Shown here: piece after piece, positions 14,843 through 22,865 of the stretch
How the letters are laid out: each line of letters starts with the position of its first letter
Numbering within the stretch: position 1 is the first letter of the stretch
Origin: Actinomycetes bacterium
GTDB taxonomy: Bacteria > Actinomycetota > Actinomycetes > Streptosporangiales > Streptosporangiaceae
Reading direction: 5' to 3'
DNA: 32,761 nt
Assembly: GCA_025964635.1 (NCBI GenBank)
Contig: JAOPYP010000487.1
Span: 1 to 32,761 of the forward strand
The notes under the pieces: model-generated
Databases searched by the model: none
The model's input: the letters and a program-made list of their open reading frames with translations, nothing else
What the model was told of the DNA's origin: nothing
Position numbers and translations under genes: made by a program

Positions 14843-16492
14843 CTAGGAAGTGACTACCTGGCCGGGCACTCCAAGTTCGGCGACGGCGCGCTTGCGCAAC
14901 GTATTCAGATCGACTTTCCCGGTTGGCCCGCGGCCGATAGACGCGGCGAAGATGACGTCCCGTGGCGCTTTGTAGCCCGCCAGGCGCGCCTTGCAATGGC
15001 TGATCACGGCCTCGGCGGAGAGCACCTGTCCCGGTACGGCCTGCACGACCGCGACCACGGCCTGCCCGAACCGTTCGTGCGGCACGCCGATGACCACGGC
15101 GTCGGCTACCCCGGGCAGCGTGGCGATGACCTTCTCGACCTCGTCCGGGTAAACCTTCTCGCCTCCGGTGTTGATGCAGGCCGACCCGCGGCCGAGCAGG
15201 GTCACCGTGCCGTCCGCGGCGACCACGGCCCAGTCGCCGGGCACCGAGTACCGCCGCCCGTCGAGCTCCCGGAACACCTCGGCCGTTTTCCGCTCGTCCT
15301 TGTAGTAGCCGATCGGCTGCCGCCCGGAGAAGGCGATCAGGCCGGCCACCCCGGACCCCGGGACCACGTCCCGGCCGGCCTCGTCGATGACGCGCATGCC
15401 GGGCCGGGGCCGGAAGGACCCGTCCGAGGCGGCGATGTTGTCCTTGGTCACCACCGAGGAGCCGACCGTGATGGCCTCCGAGGCGCCGAACACGTCATTG
15501 ATGAGCAGGTGCGGCGCGTGGGCGAGGAGCCGCCGCTTGGTCGCCTCGGTGAACACCACCCCGCCGGAGGTGATGGTCTTCAGGCCGGACAGGTGCCAGC
15601 GGCCGGGGTGGGCGTCCAGCGCGTCCGCCACCGGCCTGGCGAAGGCGTCACCGACCCAGCTCGCCGAGTGCACCTGCCAGGTGTCCACTGTGTCGAGGAA
15701 CTCGACCGGGTCGAATGAGCGCCCTTCAAGCAGGACGATCGCCCCCCCGCGGGCCAGGATCGGCATGCAGCTGAAGCAGCCGGCGCCGTGCATGAGCGGC
15801 GCGGCCGGGAGCATCCGGCGGCCCTCGCGGGCCACCCGGGACCGCGCGTAGTCCAGGTCCGGCTCGTCCGGGTAGCCGCCGCGCGCGGCGTTGCCGAGCA
15901 GGATGAACAGGTCATCCTGGCGCCACATCACGCCCTTGGGCATGCCGGTGGTGCCGCCCGTGTACAGCAGCAGCAGGTCACCGCCGCTGCGCCGCGCGTG
16001 CCCATCCTCGTCCGGGCCGGGATCCGGGCCCGCGGCGGTCCCCGTGGCCACGGCCTGGTAGCTGACCGCCCATCCGGGGCAGGGCCCGGTGCCGTCATCG
16101 ACCCACAGCCAGCTGAGGATCTGCGGCAGGCGGCCGCGGATGAGCTCGATCTGGGCGGTGAACTCGCCGTGGAATACCACGGCGCGCACGTCCGCGTTGT
16201 CCCACAGGTAGACCAGCTCGGCGTGGCCGTACCGGTAGTTGGTGTTGACCGGGACCAGCGAGGCCTTCAGGCAGGCGTACAGCGACTCGATGTACTCCGG
16301 GCTGTTGCGGAGGTACTGGGCCACGCTGCTGCGCCGCGGCACCCCGGTGGCCAGCAGATAGCCGGCTACCCGGCCGGCCCGCTGGTCGAGCTCCTGCCAG
16401 CTGAGGACCCGTCCGCCCTGGATGACCGCCGGCGACCCGGGCACCTCCGCCGCCACGACCTCCAGGACGTCGGCGATGTTCCAGCCGGTCAT
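14843..16492 (-). CDS. AMP-forming acyl-CoA synthetase
   Basis: 549-residue ANL-superfamily ligase that activates a carboxylic acid via acyl-AMP to acyl-CoA. Visible: phosphate-binding loop LYTGGTTGMPKG (about 197-208), NDVFGASEA for the A5 motif, GDWAVV, the hinge/A8 region LLGRGSACINTGGEKVYPDEVE, and the C-terminal catalytic Lys in GPTGKVDL. The INTGGEKVYPDEVE block resembles the FadD3/FadD17-like synthetases of steroid-degrading actinobacteria. ATG at 16492 overlaps the CoA-transferase stop (ATGA), making it the third gene of the LLM oxidoreductase-CaiB-ligase operon. The substrate is unknown. Confidence 0.92.
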   Translation of the reverse strand: MTGWNIADVLEVVAAEVPGSPAVIQGGRVLSWQELDQRAGRVAGYLLATGVPRRSSVAQYLRNSPEYIESLYACLKASLVPVNTNYRYGHAELVYLWDNADVRAVVFHGEFTAQIELIRGRLPQILSWLWVDDGTGPCPGWAVSYQAVATGTAAGPDPGPDEDGHARRSGGDLLLLYTGGTTGMPKGVMWRQDDLFILLGNAARGGYPDEPDLDYARSRVAREGRRMLPAAPLMHGAGCFSCMPILARGGAIVLLEGRSFDPVEFLDTVDTWQVHSASWVGDAFARPVADALDAHPGRWHLSGLKTITSGGVVFTEATKRRLLAHAPHLLINDVFGASEAITVGSSVVTKDNIAASDGSFRPRPGMRVIDEAGRDVVPGSGVAGLIAFSGRQPIGYYKDERKTAEVFRELDGRRYSVPGDWAVVAADGTVTLLGRGSACINTGGEKVYPDEVEKVIATLPGVADAVVIGVPHERFGQAVVAVVQAVPGQVLSAEAVISHCKARLAGYKAPRDVIFAASIGRGPTGKVDLNTLRKRAVAELGVPGQVVTS

Positions 16493-17703
16493 GCCGGCCG
16501 ACCCGGCTGGACGGGGGCCGCGGGATCATCCGGGCCGCCCGGGGGGCTGGGGAGGGCCGGGTGGCCAGCCTCCTTGAGCACCGGGTCGGTGTCGGCGCCG
16601 AGCACGGGCACCGCCGAGCCGTCCGGCGGGGTGATCACGTCGTCGAACCGGAACGGCGTGGCGGTCACCGTGAACTCCCCGGCCGCGTCGGCCACCGTCC
16701 GGAACACCCCCCGGGTGCGCAGGTGCTCGTCCGCGAGGATGGAAGTCATGGTCTGGTACCGCGCGGCGGGGACTCCGGCGGCGAGCATCTCGGCCTCGGC
16801 TTCCCCGGCCGTGCGGCTGGCCGCCCAGTCGCAGACCAGCTGGTGCAGTTCGTCCCAGTGCAGGGTGCGCGCCTTCACGTCGACGAACCGCGGATCGGTC
16901 CCCAGCCCGGGCTGGCCGAGCGCGCGGGCGGCCGCCCGCCAGTTCAGGTCGCTGACGATGGTCAGGATGATGAAGCCGTCGGCGGTGGGCACCGGCCGGT
17001 GACTCGGCCGCGTCTCGCGCAGCCCGGCCAGCTCCGCCTGCATCTCGTAGACGGGCATGGACAGCATCGCCTCCACCAGCGACAGGTCGATGCGCGTCCC
17101 CGCGCCGGTGGCGTCCCGCTTGCGCACGCCGGCCAGGATCGCGCCGAAGGCCATGGTGCCGCCGAGGATGTCGCCGACGAAGACGCCGGTGACCGGGGGG
17201 ATACTGCCCGGCGGCTGGTAGAACAGGTTGGCCATGTCGAAGCCGGACGCGGCGTGCACCACCGGCGCGAACGCAGCCCGCCGGGCGTTCGGCCCGGACT
17301 GCCCCCACCCGGAGATCGAGCAGTAGATGACGTCCTCGCGGACCGCCCGGCAGGCCTCGTAGGTCAGGCCGAGCCGGCCGGCCACGCCGGGGCGCCAGCT
17401 TTCCAGCACGATGTCGGCCCGGGCTACCAGGGCGAGGGCGGCCTCGCGGCCCGGCCCGCCCGACAGGTCCAGGGTCACGCTGCGCTTACCCACGTTGAGC
17501 TGGCCGAAGAAGCGGCTGGACCCCGATTTGCGCGGGCGGAGCTTGCGCATGTGGTCCCCCTCGGGGGACTCGACCTTGATGACCGTCGCGCCGAGATCGG
17601 CCATCATCCGGGTGCAGTACGGCCCGGCCATCATGGTGGAGAAGTCCAGCACGGTCAGGCCGTCGAGGGGCCCCGGCGGGGCGGCGGGTGACGGCTCAGG
17701 CAC
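16489..17703 (-). CDS. CaiB/BaiF-family CoA transferase
   Basis: 404-residue class III CoA transferase or related enzyme. N-terminal block LDGLTVLDFSTMMAGPYCTRMMADLGATVIKVE; candidate catalytic Asp D178 in VFVGDILGG, the position of the acyl-anhydride-forming Asp of formyl-CoA transferase. It lacks the His/Glu pair of the racemase at 9338-10510, so CoA transfer is more likely than epimerisation. GTG at 17703 follows GGGAG by 6 nt and overlaps the LLM gene stop (GTGCCTGA); the frame continues upstream as an antisense-like shadow. Probably moves CoA between an acyl-CoA donor and a pathway acid. Confidence 0.88.
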   Translation of the reverse strand: MPEPSPAAPPGPLDGLTVLDFSTMMAGPYCTRMMADLGATVIKVESPEGDHMRKLRPRKSGSSRFFGQLNVGKRSVTLDLSGGPGREAALALVARADIVLESWRPGVAGRLGLTYEACRAVREDVIYCSISGWGQSGPNARRAAFAPVVHAASGFDMANLFYQPPGSIPPVTGVFVGDILGGTMAFGAILAGVRKRDATGAGTRIDLSLVEAMLSMPVYEMQAELAGLRETRPSHRPVPTADGFIILTIVSDLNWRAAARALGQPGLGTDPRFVDVKARTLHWDELHQLVCDWAASRTAGEAEAEMLAAGVPAARYQTMTSILADEHLRTRGVFRTVADAAGEFTVTATPFRFDDVITPPDGSAVPVLGADTDPVLKEAGHPALPSPPGGPDDPAAPVQPGRPA

Positions 17704-18670
17704 GCTGGCTCCCGGTCCCCGGCCGGCCGGCCAGCTCGGCCCGCACGGCCGGGACGACCTGGGTGGCCAGCAGTTCCAGATGCCGGTCCACATAGGAGGC
17801 GGGGCAGGCGCTCGAGAAGATCACCCGGGTGGCGCCGGCCCGGATGTAGTCCAGCACCCGGCCCGTGCAGTAGTCCACGTCACCGACGGCCAGGTACCTG
17901 CCGGCCATGGTGGCGAAGTCCTGCCGGTAGGTCTGGGCCAGGGTCCGCATCGCGTAGTCGGTGGCTGCCGCCGGGTCCTCGTGCACGCAGGACCAGAGGT
18001 AGACGCCGCCCTCGATCGGCGGCTGGCCGTCCCGCTCCGCCGCGATCACGTCCAGGGAGCGGGCCAGCATGTCCGGGGAGTACATGTAGGGCAGCCAGCC
18101 GTCGGCGTAGCGGGCCGCGCGGCGCATCGCCACCTCCTTGCGCCCGGCCACCCAGATCGGCGGGCGTGGCTGACGGACCGGCCGGGGCGCGATGGAGACG
18201 TTGTCCAGCGTCGCGTACTTGCCGGCGTACGTGACCCGGTCCTGGGTCCAGAGCAGGCGGATGATCTCCAGGGCCTCATCGGTACGCGAGCCACGCTCCG
18301 CGGGCGGGACGCCGCAGGCCTCGAACTCGGCCGGGTTCTCCCCGCCGACCCCGGCACCCAGAACGAACCGGCCGCCGCTGACGTTGTCGAGCGCGGCGCC
18401 GAGCTTCGCGGCCAGCACCGCCGGGTACAGCGGCAGCAGGGTGACCGAGGTCATCAGCTCGATCGTGGACGTCGCGGCGGCCGCGGCGGCCAGGCTGATG
18501 AACGCGTTCGCGATGGGGATGTTGAAGCTGACGTGCTCCCCGGTGGTCAGGAAGTCCCAGCCCTGGGCCTCGAGCCGGCGGCAGGCGTCGCCGATGCCGT
18601 CGTCGATCACCGAGAGCAGGGCGCCGAACCGGACTGGCACGGCACCGTCGGAAGGGTCAGCTTCGGCCAC
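17696..18670 (-). CDS. F420-type LLM-class flavin-dependent oxidoreductase
   Basis: 324-residue luciferase-like TIM-barrel protein of the F420-dependent group found widely in actinomycetes. Visible blocks: AQGWDFLTTGEHVSFN (about 34-49), IELMTSVTLLPLYPAVLAAKLGAALDNVSGGRFVLGAGVG, PPIWVAGRKEVAMRRAARYADGW (about 186-208), and the C-terminal AGATRVIFS. It probably transfers hydride to or from coenzyme F420 during oxidation or reduction of a pathway ketone or alkene. GTG at 18670 is the first start before the conserved region. It lacks a clear ribosome site and coincides with the predicted transcription start, so the message may be leaderless. First gene of a three-gene coupled operon. Confidence 0.87.
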   Translation of the reverse strand: MAEADPSDGAVPVRFGALLSVIDDGIGDACRRLEAQGWDFLTTGEHVSFNIPIANAFISLAAAAAATSTIELMTSVTLLPLYPAVLAAKLGAALDNVSGGRFVLGAGVGGENPAEFEACGVPPAERGSRTDEALEIIRLLWTQDRVTYAGKYATLDNVSIAPRPVRQPRPPIWVAGRKEVAMRRAARYADGWLPYMYSPDMLARSLDVIAAERDGQPPIEGGVYLWSCVHEDPAAATDYAMRTLAQTYRQDFATMAGRYLAVGDVDYCTGRVLDYIRAGATRVIFSSACPASYVDRHLELLATQVVPAVRAELAGRPGTGSQRA

Positions 18671-18676
18671 CCGTGC

Positions 18677-18706
18677 ACCGTAACCCCGGCCGGCCCGCGC
18701 CGTCAA
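18677..18706 (-). promoter_or_regulatory. Promoter of the LLM-CaiB-ligase operon
   Basis: Minus strand: -35 TTGACG (18706-18701), 18-bp spacer, -10 TACGGT (18682-18677). The layout is the same as at the importer promoter. The expected transcription start falls at about the GTG of the LLM gene (18670), suggesting a leaderless mRNA. Confidence 0.5.
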
Positions 18707-18718
18707 CGCTCGCGTTGA
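18703..18718. promoter_or_regulatory. Shared operator motif, site 3 (TCAAC-N6-GTTGA)
   Basis: TCAACGCTCGCGTTGA, the most symmetric copy (7-bp arms TCAACGC/GCGTTGA around 2 bp). It overlaps the -35 box of the LLM operon promoter. Confidence 0.7.
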
Positions 18719-18780
18719 AAAGGTGGGCTGGACGGGGCTGGGGAGGGCGGCCGCCAGGCGGGAGCCGGCGGAGCCGGTGG

Positions 18781-20031
18781 TCAGGGGAGGACGCGGAAGG
18801 GGACAGTCTCGGGGCCGCGGACGGTGCCGCCGGTCCACTCGATCGAGCCGGGGTCGGTGACCTCGAACTCCGGGATGACCGCCAGCCACTCCTCCAGCGC
18901 CACCCGCATCTCCAGCCGGGCCAGCGGCGAGCCGAGGCAGCGGTGTGCGCCCGAGCCGAACGCCAGGTGGGCGTTGCGGCGCCGGTCCAGCTTGACCTGG
19001 TCCGGGTCCTCGAAGACCTCGGGGTCGCGGTTGGCCGCGGCCAGCGGGAACAGCATCCGCTCCCCCGCCGGGATGTGCCGCCCGTGCACGTCGGTGCCCT
19101 GGGTCGAGACCCGGGCCAGCATGACCGGCGCGTAGGCGCGCAGCAGTTCCTCGATCGCGGTGGACATCAGCTTCGGCTCCTCGCGCAGCCGCCGGCGGTC
19201 CGCGGGGTGCGTGCCCAGGTGCAGCAGGCTGGCGGACAGCGCGCTCCAGGTGGTGTCGGCCCCGGCGATCATGATGACCAGGGCGCTGCCGATCTGCTGC
19301 TTGCGGCTCAGCGGCTGGCCGTCCTCACGGGGCCGGGTCAGGTACGTGATCAGGTCCCCGGCGCCCATCCCGGACTGCACAGCCCCGGCCCGCGCGGCCG
19401 CGGCCCGCTCCCGGAGCAGCTCATCGAAGTAGCCGATCATCTCGCTGACCACCGCGGCCCGGGCCGCCTGGTCCAGCGGGCCGGTCCGGAGCAGCCGCAC
19501 GGTCCACTCGATGAACCGGGGGGCCGTCTCGGCCGGGACGTCGAGCAGCCGGGTGAGCACCGAGATCGCCAGCTGCTGGGCGAACCCGGTGGCGGCGTCC
19601 CCGCCGCCCTGCTCCGCCAGCACCCGGGCCAGGGCGGCGGCCTTCTCGCGGATGAATGGCTCGAGCTCCGCCACCCGCGCCGGGACGAGGAACGGCAGCA
19701 GCACCCCGCGGTGCCCGGCGTGCTCGGGCGGGTCGGACGTGATGGGCGGCAGGAACAGCCCCTTGTGGCCGGGCCCGGGCATCGGGCCGCCGACGTCCGA
19801 CACCCGCGAGGAGTACAGCTCCGGGTCACGGGTCATGGCCTTGATGTCGGCGAACCGGGTGACCAGCCAGGAGCCGCCGAAGCGGTCGCTGTGCGCGACC
19901 GGGCATTCCTGCTGCATCCGGGCCCACCGCTGGTGCGGGCAGTTGCGGAGCTCGGCCGAGAAGATGTCGTAGTCGTCGAAGCCTGCGTCGTCCGGCTGCG
20001 CCGTGCCCTCCCCCGGCGCGGCCTCGCTCAC
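18781..20031 (-). CDS. Cytochrome P450 monooxygenase
   Basis: 416-residue soluble bacterial P450. Visible: HRGVLLPFLVP (helix C region), oxygen-binding I helix MIAGADTTWSA, the EELLR K-helix, and the heme loop FGSGAHRCLGSPLARLE with Cys365 as heme ligand. It would hydroxylate a hydrophobic substrate with electrons from a ferredoxin; no ferredoxin or reductase gene is in the window. GTG at 20031 follows GGGAGGGG and lies 13 bp after the ligase stop. It closely resembles the P450 at 29307-30494: both end 51 residues after the heme Cys, with matching IEW-GG-RGPE tails. Confidence 0.93.
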   Translation of the reverse strand: MSEAAPGEGTAQPDDAGFDDYDIFSAELRNCPHQRWARMQQECPVAHSDRFGGSWLVTRFADIKAMTRDPELYSSRVSDVGGPMPGPGHKGLFLPPITSDPPEHAGHRGVLLPFLVPARVAELEPFIREKAAALARVLAEQGGGDAATGFAQQLAISVLTRLLDVPAETAPRFIEWTVRLLRTGPLDQAARAAVVSEMIGYFDELLRERAAAARAGAVQSGMGAGDLITYLTRPREDGQPLSRKQQIGSALVIMIAGADTTWSALSASLLHLGTHPADRRRLREEPKLMSTAIEELLRAYAPVMLARVSTQGTDVHGRHIPAGERMLFPLAAANRDPEVFEDPDQVKLDRRRNAHLAFGSGAHRCLGSPLARLEMRVALEEWLAVIPEFEVTDPGSIEWTGGTVRGPETVPFRVLP

Positions 20032-20044
20032 GTCCCCTCCCGGC

Positions 20045-21673
20045 TCATTCGTACTCCCAGGCCGGCGGCAGCTCGCCCTTGTGAATGTCCTGCCGGAGCA
20101 CGAACTTCTGGACCTTGCCGCTGGCCGTCATGGGGAACTCGTCCACCACGTACCACTTGCGGGGCCGCTTGTACGGCGCGAGCCGGTCCCGGGCCCACCC
20201 GAAGATCTCGGCGGGACCCGCCTCCTGGCCGGGCCGCAGCATCAGCACCGCGCCCACCTGCTCACCCCACGTGTCGTCGTCGATGCCGATGACCTGGATG
20301 CCCGCCACCGCGGGATGGTCGGCGATGACCTCCTCGATCTCCCGCGGGTACACGTTCTCCCCACCGCGGATGATCATGTCCTTGAGCCGGCCGGTGACCC
20401 TGAGGTAGCCGCGGGCGTCCATCTCCCCGAGGTCGCCGGTGTGCAGCCAGCCCTCGGCATCGATCGCGGCCGCGGTCGCCTCGGGCATGTCGTAGTAGCC
20501 GGTCATGGTCTGCGGGCCGCGCACGCAGATCTCCCCCTGGGTGCCGACCGGCGCCGTCTCGTTCGTGGCCAGGTCCGCGATGCGTCCCTCCATGTCGGCC
20601 ACGGGCTGCCCGATCGTGGTGGTCTGGTCCGCCATGGTGTCGGTCAGCAGGGTCTGGGTGACCACCCCGAACGCCTCGGTCTGGCCGAAGCCGATCACCA
20701 CCGGGGTCCTGGTGACCTCGGTGGTCCGCCGGGACAGCGCGGCCGAGCAGGCCGACCCGCCGATCAGGAAAGACGACAGGCTGCTCAGGTCGCGGGCCGC
20801 CGCGTCCGCGTGCTCGACCAGCATGGACAGCATGGTCGGCACCACGAGCGTCATGCTGGCCCGCTCGGCCTCGATCAGCTCCAGCAGCAGCGCCGGGCTG
20901 AAGCCGGGCATCAGCACGTGCGTGCCGCGCAGCGCGAGGGCGCCCAGCACGCCATGCACGCAGCTGCCCACGTGGAACAGGGGCATGGGGTTGACGTAGA
21001 CCCCGCCGTCCGGCATGCCACAGTGCCTGGCCGCGCCGCGCGCGGAGTGGATCGCGCCGTGATGGTGGAGCATGCAGCCCTTGGGGTCGCCGGTGGTCCC
21101 GGAGGTGTACTGGATCTGGGCCGTGTCCCCCGGCCTGACCTCTGGCAGCACGGTGCCGGGCCGTCCGCTGGCCAGGAACTCCTCCCAGCCGCCGAAGCTG
21201 ACCGCCTCGCGCAGCCCGGGCAGGTCGCCGCGCAGCTCGGCGATGACCTGGCCGCTGCGCTGGCCGAGCTGCTCCTCGCTGTAGAACACCCCGGCTGACC
21301 GGGACTGGCGCAGCACGTAGGCCAGCTCGCCGCGGCGCAGCGCCGGGTTGACGGTCACCAGCACCAGGCCGGCCAGGGCCGCCCCGAGCTGCAGCACGAC
21401 CCATTCCGGCCGGTTGACCGACCACACCGCGACGTGCTGGCCCGGCTCGAACCGGGTCAGCAGCGCCCGGGCCGCCCGGTCGGCCTCGGCGGCCAGCTCG
21501 CGGTAGGTCCAGCGGCGGCGCTGCGCCGGGTCGGCGACCCCGGCCACGAGCGCGTCGCGCTCCGGGACCTCCGCGACCACGCGGGTGAACAGCGCGCCGA
21601 TGGACTCTGCGGGCTGGGCCCCGGGATGGTCAGCGGGACGGTACGCGCTCGTCAGTCGGCCGTCGTTGGTCAC
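20045..21673 (-). CDS. AMP-forming acyl-CoA synthetase
   Basis: 542-residue ANL-family ligase. Phosphate loop IQYTSGTTGDPKGCML (about 188-203), NPMPLFHVG, VIGFGQTEA (A5), WLHTGDLGEMD, RLKDMIIRGGENVYPREIEEV and catalytic Lys in MTASGKVQKF. GTG at 21673 follows GGAGAC by 5-6 nt. The middle and C-terminal parts resemble the ligase at the right edge of the window (31415-32761), making the two likely paralogues. Gene order with the P450 downstream suggests that oxidised products are activated to CoA thioesters. A shared operator lies about 95 bp upstream. Confidence 0.92.
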   Translation of the reverse strand: MTNDGRLTSAYRPADHPGAQPAESIGALFTRVVAEVPERDALVAGVADPAQRRRWTYRELAAEADRAARALLTRFEPGQHVAVWSVNRPEWVVLQLGAALAGLVLVTVNPALRRGELAYVLRQSRSAGVFYSEEQLGQRSGQVIAELRGDLPGLREAVSFGGWEEFLASGRPGTVLPEVRPGDTAQIQYTSGTTGDPKGCMLHHHGAIHSARGAARHCGMPDGGVYVNPMPLFHVGSCVHGVLGALALRGTHVLMPGFSPALLLELIEAERASMTLVVPTMLSMLVEHADAAARDLSSLSSFLIGGSACSAALSRRTTEVTRTPVVIGFGQTEAFGVVTQTLLTDTMADQTTTIGQPVADMEGRIADLATNETAPVGTQGEICVRGPQTMTGYYDMPEATAAAIDAEGWLHTGDLGEMDARGYLRVTGRLKDMIIRGGENVYPREIEEVIADHPAVAGIQVIGIDDDTWGEQVGAVLMLRPGQEAGPAEIFGWARDRLAPYKRPRKWYVVDEFPMTASGKVQKFVLRQDIHKGELPPAWEYE

Positions 21674-21767
21674 TGGCGTCTCCAGTCCGTCATCGGCACC
21701 GGCCCGGCCGGCGCCCTGGGGCCGCCGCAGGACATCCCGCGGGGCAGCGGCCGCCCGGCCAGGATAA

Positions 21768-21783
21768 TCAACATAAGTGTTGA
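21768..21783. promoter_or_regulatory. Shared operator motif, site 4 (TCAAC-N6-GTTGA)
   Basis: TCAACATAAGTGTTGA, in the 183-bp gap between the thioesterase end and the ligase start. A perfect minus-strand -35 TTGACA (21804-21799) stands upstream with 17 bp to a weak AACACT that lies within the motif, so a bound regulator would cover the -10 region. Confidence 0.6.
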
Positions 21784-21856
21784 CCCGATCGCCGCTGGTG
21801 TCAACGATGCGGCCGGCGCGGGCTGGATGACCCCGGGCGCGGGACCTGGGGGGCGG

Positions 21857-22705
21857 TCAGGAGGCGAGCGCCTGGTCGTGGGCCGTGATCGTGGCGATCG
21901 CGCATGTCTTGCCGCTGGCCCCGCGGGCGGTGACCTGGGCCACGCCCAGGGTCCGGCCGCGGTGGAGGACCTCGGCGGTGTACGTGATCGTGTCGGTGGC
22001 CGGCACGGACCGGGCATAAATCACCCGGATGGACGAGGTCTGGAGCGGGCTGGCGTCCGCATGCAGGGCCAGGGACCCGGCGATCTCGGCGGCGCACAGC
22101 AAGATGCCGCCGTGCGTGTTGCCCATCGGGTTCGCGAAGTCGTCCGAGCCGGGCACGGTCAGGATCACCGCCCCGTCCCCGTGGCGGGCCACAGCGCCGA
22201 GCAGCGCCATGGTCGACTCCGGGCTGGCCGGATCATCCGGGCTGGGCGGCGCGCTCCCCGGGCCTGGCCCGCCGGGCAGGTTCTGCGGCGCGGGCAGGTA
22301 GCGGGCCCGGGTCGTGGCGGTCGCGATCACCGCGCCCGTGCTGTCCGTGACCGTGCCCTGGCCGAGGGCGCCGCCGGGTTCGAGGCTAACCGGCCAGCCC
22401 TGCCCGGTCAGCACCGAGCCGTCGGCGGGCGGGGGCGCCGCCAGGTCGATGGACAGTTCCGTGCTCACCGGCCAGTAGTCCTCTGGGCGGCCCGCGAGCA
22501 GGGCGTTGCCCAGCAGGTCGTCAAGGAACACGCCAAGCGACCCGGCGCAGGGCCCGGCGTTGCAGCCGCGCATCCAGGGGCCGGTGCGCATCTGGGCCCG
22601 GGCCAGCTGACCCTCCTTCGCGGCGGCGCCGACCCGGAACAGGGCCTCGGGCCGGCCGGGCGGGGTCGTGACGACCGAGGCCGGGATCGAGCCCGCACCA
22701 TTCAC
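21857..22705 (-). CDS. Double hot-dog acyl-CoA thioesterase (PaaI-like)
   Basis: 282-residue protein with two hot-dog-like halves. The first has LGVFLDDLLGNALLAG and WPVSTELSIDLAAPPP (about 58-90). The second has the typical PaaI-like NPMGNTHGGILLCAAEIAGSLAL (about 190-212) and SIRVIYARSVP. It probably hydrolyses an acyl-CoA, perhaps to release CoA from dead-end thioesters. GTG at 22705 follows GGGAGGAC; a nearby ATG is out of frame. It is divergent from the acyl-CoA dehydrogenase at 22866 and upstream of the ligase and P450 on the same strand. Substrate unknown. Confidence 0.8.
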   Translation of the reverse strand: MNGAGSIPASVVTTPPGRPEALFRVGAAAKEGQLARAQMRTGPWMRGCNAGPCAGSLGVFLDDLLGNALLAGRPEDYWPVSTELSIDLAAPPPADGSVLTGQGWPVSLEPGGALGQGTVTDSTGAVIATATTRARYLPAPQNLPGGPGPGSAPPSPDDPASPESTMALLGAVARHGDGAVILTVPGSDDFANPMGNTHGGILLCAAEIAGSLALHADASPLQTSSIRVIYARSVPATDTITYTAEVLHRGRTLGVAQVTARGASGKTCAIATITAHDQALAS

Positions 22706-22741
22706 GTGTCCTCCCTGGACCGCCGGGGCCTGGCGGCCACC

Positions 22742-22770
22742 TTGACCTTCTACACTACGGGATACATACT
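22742..22770 (+). promoter_or_regulatory. Promoter of the dehydrogenase-ligase operon
   Basis: -35 TTGACC (22742-22747), 17-bp spacer, -10 CATACT (22765-22770), in a locally AT-richer stretch between the divergent thioesterase and dehydrogenase genes. No copy of the TCAAC-N6-GTTGA motif is present here. Confidence 0.5.
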
Positions 22771-22865
22771 TCCTTTACACGTCCAATGTTGGCTGGCCGC
22801 CGGTCTCCGGAGGGTCAGCTGCCCCGGGATGTGCGCCGCCGCCGTCGGCGCTGGGAGGACCAGTC

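Noticed and set aside
1612..17703. Identical GTGCCTGA stop-start overlaps at 1612 and 17703 as a sign of common origin
   Set aside because: The overlap is a short, common coupling pattern in high-GC genomes, and the genes on either side are not homologous.
18673..21298. Long + strand open frames (18673-20292 and 20003-21298) opposite the P450 and ligase genes
   Set aside because: They are antisense to well-supported genes; their translations are low-complexity Arg/Gly/Pro/His-rich strings without motifs, typical of high-GC shadow frames.
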